64,000 nucleotides of DNA from Linnemannia schmuckeri (taxonomy: Eukaryota; Mortierellomycota; Mortierellomycetes; Mortierellales; Mortierellaceae): positions 1-64,000 of the forward strand of contig JANATG010000022.1 in NCBI GenBank assembly GCA_029449235.1. The letters run 5' to 3'. The notes under the pieces are model-generated. The model ran no database searches. It was not told the origin of the DNA and saw nothing but the letters and a program-made list of their open reading frames with translations. Shown in pieces: positions 56,360 to 64,000 of the stretch. Made by a program: the position numbers and the translations under genes. Numbering within the stretch: position 1 is the first letter of the stretch; every line of letters begins with the position of its first letter.

Positions 56360-57819
56360 CCTTTACCTCTGGAGCGACCCCGGCAGTCTTTACAATAGTA
56401 ACATTCACGAAATGGACGTAAAATTCCTCCTCACGATTGTTTCCAGTTACAGCAAGTCTGTAATTGTGGACAGACGAAGGGATAGCAATCCAAAGTGACC
56501 AACAGCAACGCAGTTTGACAAGTAACAACTATATACATACCATCTTCATATATATATACTATTACTACATAAGTAGACGAGAAATGCAACCTGGGCGAAG
56601 ACAACCCCGGATTACGTCTCCAGGGCAACCCGGAGAAAGTTGTCCCATTTCTGTTCTCATGGAGAACAATGGAGAAGGATGGAAGAATTTAGCCCAGAGG
56701 GAGAGCAAAGAGAAGAAAAAGGTGGGTTACCCGATCGTGCCCATGTGGAATGCGGAAAATGGGAAAAGGTGGGGTTTCAGGCGTTACTCTCGGGACACAG
56801 GGACAGAGAACATTCAGGCACATAGCGCGAAAAGTGAGCCGAGTTACTAGAAGGAAGGGAGATGTAAGGTTTTGAGAGAAGAGGACAAGGCGCGCGAAAC
56901 ACATAGACGTGAAAAGCACGTTTTGTTTATTGCCTTGTGGCACTGGAGACACCCTAGGTCCAACATGACCCCGCAAAATAACAATAATAGCGACGGAAAA
57001 CGTTCGTGAAGAAGTGAAGAGATGAGACGAGAGAAGAGAAGAAAAGCGATCGTGTTTCGAGATCGAACGAGTGGCCATGGGCCTTCTTTTTTTACTTCTT
57101 CCCCCCTTGACTTCTTTTCCCCTTTTTTCTTTTCTTATCTTTTCCTTTCTTTCTTTTCTTCTTCGACTCCCTTTCTTTCTCAACTTCAACCCTTTCTCAC
57201 TTCTTCCCTTCTCGCCCCTCACCGCCCCTTCCCTTCAATATATCATCGACGGGGCCCAAAGAGCAATAACCACCCAATAGTAGTATCCCTGTCTGTCCGT
57301 TGAAGGTCCTCGCTGCCATTTCGTAAGCCATTCAATCATAATATCCTCGATCAAAGGAATAGGAACACCTTTTCCTGTGCGATGGTATCACCATCACTAG
57401 ACACCTTTTTTTTTCAGGACAAGAACAGGAATGGAGAAACCAGGAATCAAAGAATGCAGGAATGAATAACTCGAGGAAAGGATTCATCAGCAAGGACCCA
57501 TGGCAAGCAAGAGCCTCTTTTGGGAACACTCCGACATATTTCGCCCAACTCGCAAGCAAGTGTGTATGTGTGTGAGAGAGAGGGTCGCACAGTCGTGCGC
57601 ACGACACAAAAAAAAAAGAAACGTTGGCTGGAGAAAGAAAGGGAGAAAAAGACATCTCAGGAACCATAAGTAGCAACCTTAAGTCAAACTGGTTCATCTC
57701 ATAGGGAAAATATGATGCATGAAACTGACAACGCCTTCTGTCTTGACTCTCTTCTATTATTTAGACACAATACCAGATACTACAAAATACCCAACCCTGC
57801 AACACAAGAAACAGCAATA
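56360..57819. other. Intergenic, no gene supported
   Basis: This lies between the decayed nuclease gene and the carrier. Pyrimidine-rich DNA occurs at 57085-57240. An in-frame ATG at 57712 would extend the carrier by 36 residues, but it reads as leader sequence. Confidence 0.6.
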
Positions 57820-60800
57820 ATGGCTTCGTCACAATCTGCCCCGACAACAGCCGCGAGCGGACCAGCTCTCGAGCGGTACAAGCGAGCCTTCAACCGGTTT
57901 GCATCGATCGAGCGGAATGGCGAAAAGTTCATGACTAAGGACGACTTTGTGAATGCCATCGCCCCAGGAGAGGACTACAAGCGGCTACAGCGATCACAGT
58001 ACGGTATCCTCTTCAATGTCGTCGATCGAGAGCAAAAGGGCTATCTCTCCCTCTCTGATTTGTAAGTTCTTGCTCGCTGTAGAGAAACGAGGAAAAGAAG
58101 AAAAGGGAAGGTTTGGTTGGACAGATGTGCATGGGGGATGTGTGTGTATAATGCGGGATGCATAGACGCTATTTTTGTAGAGTTACAACAATAACAATAA
58201 CAAAAAGTGTTTGCCTAAGCGGGTAAAAGAAGGATTGCGGGGTAAGATAACACAAAGACGACACATCTGGCATGACGAGAGTAATATCGTCAATCACTGG
58301 ACCTGGATCAAAGCAATAGATGGACACAATGGACACATAAAGAAAAGTCGGCCTAAACTGTCACTTCCGGTGGTACTACTTATCTCTGTCTCTTTGTCAA
58401 TCTGTGACCAACAACAACATCAACAAACACCACACACCAATCGAACTCTTTGTTCCTTTGTTCTGTGTCCTTGGGTGTGCTTAGTCGGGACAGGAGAAAG
58501 AGAGAGGTCAGGCAAACTTGTGGAGATTAGAGATCGGACCAGCCGAAAAAAGAAAGACACGACAGGATGACGAACAGCAAACAAACTAAACAGATCAACA
58601 ACAACAACAAAAACAACACTGGGAGTACAAAAAGAAAGATGCAAAGGAGGTGGGGAAAAGAAAGAGGAATTGGAAAAGGGGATCGATGCGTGCACTCAAA
58701 GACAGAGATACGAGGAGGAAGAGGAAGAAGGGTAGGTGGAGATATGGGTCAAAATGGATAGTGTCACGGAGAGCATTCAGAACCAGTTGAGAAATCGACT
58801 TACAGGTACCCCTTACTTCAAATAATGATAGTATTGTGTTCGAGAACTTGCTGTCGCACCCTGACGCAGAGTACGAGATCGCCTTCCGTCTGTTCGACAC
58901 GACCGGCTCTGGCAAGATTACTCGGGACCAGTTCAAGCAGATCCTGTCCGCCAACATTGGCAAGGATGCGATCCCTTTTGATTTTGACTGCGAATGGCTC
59001 AACCTGTACACGGGAGGAAAGGATAATACACATGAGATGCCCTACAAAGAATTCACACAGCTCCTCAAGGGTCTTCAGGCAGAGCGTCTTCGTCAAGAGT
59101 TCCGTTACTACGACGCCGAAACCACCGGCTACATCACCCCGGACCAGTTCAAGCGGATCATGGTCGACATCGCCGGCCACAAGCTCTCTGAGCATGTCCT
59201 TGAGAACCTCCCGACTCTGTGCAACATTGGTGTAGGTAACAAGATCTCGTTTGCGAACGTAATGGCCTTTTACAATGTGATCCGTGATATGGACATGGTC
59301 GAGCGGGTGGTCCGCAAGGCGATCGAGAACAGCAAGGATGGTACGATCACCAAGGCCGATTTCTTGCTGACAGCTGCCAAGGAGACCCGGTTCTCGCTGT
59401 TCACCCCCATGGAGGCGGACATTATCTTTCACTTTGCGGGCATGGACAATCCCTCGGGAAAGTTGACCCTGCGTGATTTCTTTCGCCTTTTGGACTCCAA
59501 GTGGGAGCATGCCCTTGCTATCACCCATCCTGCTGCCCCTGAAGTCAAACACGGCCATCTCCATGAGATTCTGAAAGGATCCTGTAAGTCGTGCTGAACT
59601 GAGCGCATTTTGCATTGTCAATGTGCTATAACCCCTGAATCTGATAAAGGTATATTGCGGACTTTTATTCTTATTGTACTAATGCTCTCCTTGGCTCATT
59701 CATGTAGACGCATTCTTGTTGGGATCGATCAGTGGTGCTGTGGGTGCGACGGTGGTCTATCCCATCGATCTGGTCAAAACGCGGATGCAGAACCAACGTT
59801 CCAAGGTCGTCGGAGAGTTGTTGTACAAGAACAGCGTCGACTGCTTTCAGAAGGTCGTCAGGAACGAAGGTGTCCTTGGACTCTACCGTGGCCTGGGCCC
59901 TCAACTCGTCGTAAGTCTTTTCGTTGTCGTTATATATCATTACCAGTCCACTATATCCAGAGTGCCTCGTACAAGTTGCTAATGTTCTTCCTCCACTTCT
60001 TTCATCTAATGCCATAAGGGTGTGGCGCCAGAAAAGGCGATCAAGTTGACGATGAACGACTTGGTGCGGAGGCATTTGACGGACAAGAACGGAAACATTA
60101 CGTTTGTAGGAGAGCTGATTGCTGGAGGAGTCGCAGGAGGATCGCAGGTCGTGTTTACAAACCCCTTGGAGATTGTCAAGATTCGTCTTCAGGTCGCAGG
60201 AGAAGCCGCCAAATCGTTGGATGTAGGACCACGACCAAGTGCTATGACCATCGTCCGTACTCTGGGTATCGTCGGTCTCTACAAAGGTGCCAGTGCTTGT
60301 TTGCTCCGCGACATTCCCTTCTCGGCCATTTACTTTCCTGTCTATGCTCACTTGAAGAAGGACATTTACGGAGAGGGGCCTGAGCACAAGCTGACGATTG
60401 GACAACTGTTGATCTCAGGTGCGGCAGCCGGTATGCCTGCAGCGTATTTCACGACGCCGGCGGATGTGATCAAGACGCGTCTGCAGGTGGAAGCCAAGAA
60501 AGGTCAGAGCACATACACGGGTATCATAGACGCGGCACGGAAGATCTATGCTGAGGAAGGATTTCGCGCATTCTTCAAGGGAGGACCGGCGCGTATCTTC
60601 CGGTCATCGCCTCAGTTTGGTACTACGTTGATGGTGTATGAGGTGTTACAGCGGGCGTTCCCCTATGATGGAGCACAGGAGACGGCTCAGCAGGCATTGG
60701 CACACACCAGAAACCTTGCGCATGTGGATGATTTGAGTTATCTCCAGTCCAAGAATGCACTCAAGATCCTCCTGGATGTCCACTACAAGTTTGGTATCGT

Positions 60801-60840
60801 GCCTCCCAACGCCAAGATCCCCTCTGCCTCTACTTCATAG
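57820..60840 (+). CDS. AGC1: Mitochondrial aspartate/glutamate carrier
   Basis: There are four exons: 57820-58061, 58832-59583, 59708-59910 and 60019-60840, encoding 672 aa, close to animal citrin/aralar. The N-terminal half has EF-hand-like calcium-binding repeats (for example FDTTGSGKITRDQF and YDAETTGYITPDQF). The C-terminal half has three mitochondrial carrier repeats with YPIDLVKTRMQ, NPLEIVKIRLQ and TPADVIKTRLQ. It exchanges aspartate for glutamate across the inner mitochondrial membrane and supports the malate-aspartate shuttle. I chose the ATG at 57820 (MASSQSAP). Intron 1 is 770 bp. Frame is kept at every junction. The gene ends 231 bp before the next start on the same strand. Confidence 0.95.
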
Positions 60841-61071
60841 CCTCTTTGGATACTCCTAATGCAGCTGTTCTTTCGTCGTGCTTTTTTTTTTTTTTTTTTT
60901 TTATGTATGGGCAATTCGGTTTTGGCGGCAACTCCACGTGATGTGTTTCAGCGCTTGACCAATATACTGCTCGAAAAAGAGAAAAAAATCTCTTTTGTGA
61001 ACACCATTCGACACGACCGCGTCATTGTCTCTCAACTTTATCATTTCTCTCCAACAAAAAAAAAAAAAACC

Positions 61072-64000
61072 ATGGGACACCTCATCACGGTCGCAACTTG
61101 CTCGCTCAACCAGTGGGCTCTGGACTTCAAGGGAAACCTTGCAAGGACACTCGAGAGTATTCGCATCGCAAAGGAACGGGGTGCCACTTTTCGCATCGGA
61201 CCCGAGCTTGAGATCACGTACGCTTACGACTTTGGGGAATGAAATGAACGAAGGACTTTGGCAAGTCTGACGAGAAGACTGATGAGAAGAAAAAACGAAG
61301 GGAGCGGAAGGAATGAAGACTGTTCGTTCATGATGCAAAAAATTCAATCGCACTGCTAACAGTTCAACTTTCGCTCAATGGTAGTGGATATGGCTGCGCG
61401 GATCACTTCTTGGAAGGTACTTGTCGCAGGGTCCGAACACCATAGCCGCAGAAAGCTAATACGCAGCATCAAGAGACCTCGTTGCTGACACACACTTTGA
61501 CTAATCACTCATAGGCGACACTTATCTTCACTCATGGGAGGTCCTTGGACACATCCTGACATCCAAGGAAGCCGAAGGAATGCTGCTGGACATTGGAATG
61601 TAAGTGACTTTATCCTGGAATACATCCCGCAACTTCAATGCTTGAATACTTCGACTGCTGCCCACTTTCTGGATATATCCTTACTTTTTCACGGCGCTCT
61701 ACTAACAACAAACCATCTAATCGTGAATGATTAGGCCGGTGATGCACAAGAATGTAAAGTACAACTGTAGGGTCATCATCCAGGACAGCAAGATTCTCTT
61801 GATTCGCCCCAAGATGTTTATGGCAAACGACGGCAACTACCGGGAACTGAGATGGTTCACCCCCTGGTCCAAGCAGAAGACTACTGAGGAGTACTACCTC
61901 CCTCGCATGATTCAAAAGATTACAGGACAGATTACCGTTCCCATTGGAGACGCCGTCATCGCGACCCATGATACCTGTATTGGCGTCGAGATGTGCGAGG
62001 AGCTCTTTACCCCCAACAGGTGAGCCTTATTTTTCTGAAGGCACTGCTAGGATGTGTATTCGAAAGAGCTTATATCAAAGAGATGAATGACTCATTTTGA
62101 CACCTTTTGTTCAAATAGCCCCCATATTGGTCTGTCGCTGGACGGAGTGGAGATCATTACCAACAGCAGTGGAAGCCACCATGAGCTGCGCAAACTCCAT
62201 ACTCGTATGGAGCTAATCAAGGAAGCAACACTCAAGGTAAAGCAAGCATTTTCATCCGCATGCTCTCAATTGGAGCATAGCGCAGATATCTCTCGAAGCA
62301 CTTACCATGTCTCCTCCATTTAAATACATGTCATGATTAGAGTGGAGGAATTTACTTATATGCAAACCAGCAGGGATGCGATGGCGACCGACTCTACTAC
62401 GATGGATGTGCGCTCATTGTGGTCAATGGCGCAGTAGTGGGCCAAGGATCGCAGTTTTCGATCGGAGATGTCGAAGTTGTAACTGCAACTATCGATCTGG
62501 AAGATATTCGCTCTCTCCGATCTTCCTGCAGTCGAGGCATCCAGGCTGCCAGCAGCGCAAGCTACCGCAGAATCCAGGCCAATATGGCGCTGTCGGATGG
62601 TCGTCTGGAGGATAATCCTGCGATCGTCCCTACTGTTATCAGGCCCGTGTTCTATCACACACCCGAAGAGGAGATCAGGTAACACTTGGGAGGAATGGTG
62701 GCGTACTTGTGATTATTGTCAACTAAGCAATACTAACTATTCGACCGCGAATAAATTTTATGAGGAAATAGTTTGGGACCAGCATGCTGGCTTTGGGATT
62801 ACCTCCGCCGCTCCAAGACAAGTGGATTCTTCTTGCCATTGAGCGGAGGCATCGACAGTTGTGCGACCGCTACGATTGTCGCGTCCATGTGTCGGTTGGT
62901 TGTCCAGTCTTGTGCCAAGGGCGATAAACAGACTATTGCGGACGCACGTCAGGTCACTGGAGAGTCTGCCGAGACTGGATATATCCCTACTGATCCTCAG
63001 GAGTTTGCCGGGTAAACATAGAGCTGTTTGATTTGAATGCGATAAGGATGTAAGAGCGCCTCAATCCTCAATTGATCTGCAAGCTAATTGAGTCTCTTAC
63101 ATGATGACTTAGCCGTATCTTCCACACGTGTTATATGGGCACCGCGAACTCCTCCGCCGACACGCGTGCAAGAGCCAAGGAGCTTGCAGAGACCATCGGA
63201 AGGTAACTAGCGCTTCTTGGCCTTGACAAACAGGATCGTTTGAAGCCAAAGCTAGACTAGAGCGATGCTTTACTAATCAAGCTCATATTTCAACAGTTAC
63301 CATGTAGATTTGAACATGGATACGGTAGTGGCGGCCATGCAGGCGCTGTTCACGCTTGTCACAGGAAAGACGCCAGCGTTCCGGGCACATGGAGGTTCAA
63401 ACGTTGAGAACCTGGCATTGCAAAACATCCAAGCCCGTCTTCGTATGGTCATTGCCTACATCTTTGCCCAGCTCTTGCCCTGGGTCCGTGGACGCCCCGG
63501 ATCTCTGCTCGTCCTTGGAAGCGCCAATGTTGACGAATGGTAGGTGTTCGTTAACTTTCTTGGTCGCTGTTCGCTGTTATCGATGGCTTTGGAGGAATAA
63601 CTGACATGACCTTTTCTTCCTCATGTGAACCTAGTCTGAGAGGATATTTCACAAAGTACGACTGCTCGAGTGCGGACATCAACCCTATCGGCAGTATCAG
63701 TAAAGCCGATCTGCGCCGGTTCATTGCCTATGCCCAACTGGCCTTCAACATGCCCGTCCTCGAAAGGTATGACCCCTTTCTTTCGTGTTTCCTTCTCTAT
63801 TTTGTGCAGCCACCTATTTTACAACCCATGCAAATTGAGCTAACCACACGGTGCATCTAATTCTTAAATGAAATAGCTTCCTGCACGCGACGCCGACGGC
63901 AGAATTGGAACCGATCACGGAAAACTATGTGCAGGCGGATGAGGTGGACATGGGCATGACCTACGACGAGTTGACTGAATTTGGACGTCTGCGTAAGGTC
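61072..64000 (+). CDS. QNS1: Glutamine-dependent NAD+ synthetase, 3' end outside window
   Basis: Eleven exons are visible: 61072-61217, 61385-61416, 61515-61599, 61735-62019, 62119-62236, 62341-62678, 62772-63011, 63113-63202, 63297-63539, 63635-63766 and 63877 onward. They give 611 codons of an expected 700 or so. The N-terminal nitrilase-type glutaminase shows RIGPELE, RPKMFMAND and the nucleophile in DTCIGVEMCEELF. The C-terminal synthetase has the ATP loop PLSGGIDSCATA. The enzyme makes NAD+ from nicotinic acid adenine dinucleotide using glutamine-derived ammonia and ATP, the last step of NAD synthesis. All junctions keep frame. Confidence 0.96.

Overview
This window is a chromosome end from a filamentous, early-diverging fungus, most likely a member of the Mortierellaceae (Mortierellomycota). 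That placement is an inference from intron-rich fungal versions of RHO1, PAC1/LIS1, septin, beta-tubulin and AGC1, chromodomain Ty3 retroelements and long A/T homopolymers; no species can be named from sequence alone. The window opens with about 285 bp of a 10-nt telomere repeat (CCCTAAAAAA, with A5 and A7 variants) that runs directly into the middle of a broken retrotransposon.

Bases 286-20396 are a nested pile of LTR retrotransposons of the Ty3/gypsy chromovirus type. E1 (+) is an internal fragment split by a 203-bp solo LTR. E2 (-) is full length with identical 98-bp LTRs, and is broken by one of its own solo LTRs and by a TAG. E3 (+) has lost its 5' part and ends in a 203-bp LTR. E4 (-) is about 8.5 kb and carries an extra upstream ORF, gag, then pol in the same frame after one TGA. 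E3 landed in the 3' LTR of E4. E2 and E3 share an in-frame -1 frameshift heptamer (GGGAAAT and GGGAAAA) at the gag/pol overlap.

From about 23 kb the host genes begin: a low-complexity poly-Q protein (+), a 1545-aa RhoGAP-like protein (-), PAC1/LIS1 (-), RHO1 (+), a TMEM184/DUF300 membrane protein (-) with a 13-nt micro-exon, a septin (+), beta-tubulin (-), an aspartate/glutamate carrier (+) and a glutamine-dependent NAD+ synthetase (+, cut by the window end). I rebuilt exon-intron models by hand for all spliced genes. Every model keeps frame across every junction and uses GT/AG introns. Five of these genes (RhoGAP-like, PAC1, RHO1, septin, beta-tubulin) serve polarity and the cytoskeleton, an unusual concentration within 27 kb.

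Between beta-tubulin and the carrier (53.5-56.4 kb) lie two decayed gene copies. The plus-strand one shows an XPG/FEN1-like PIN nuclease segment followed, in the same orientation, by a TnpB/Fanzor-like RuvC nuclease with zinc ribbon. I regard this as the most interesting candidate for an undescribed system. The remaining intergenic stretches hold microsatellites and homopolymers but no gene I can support.
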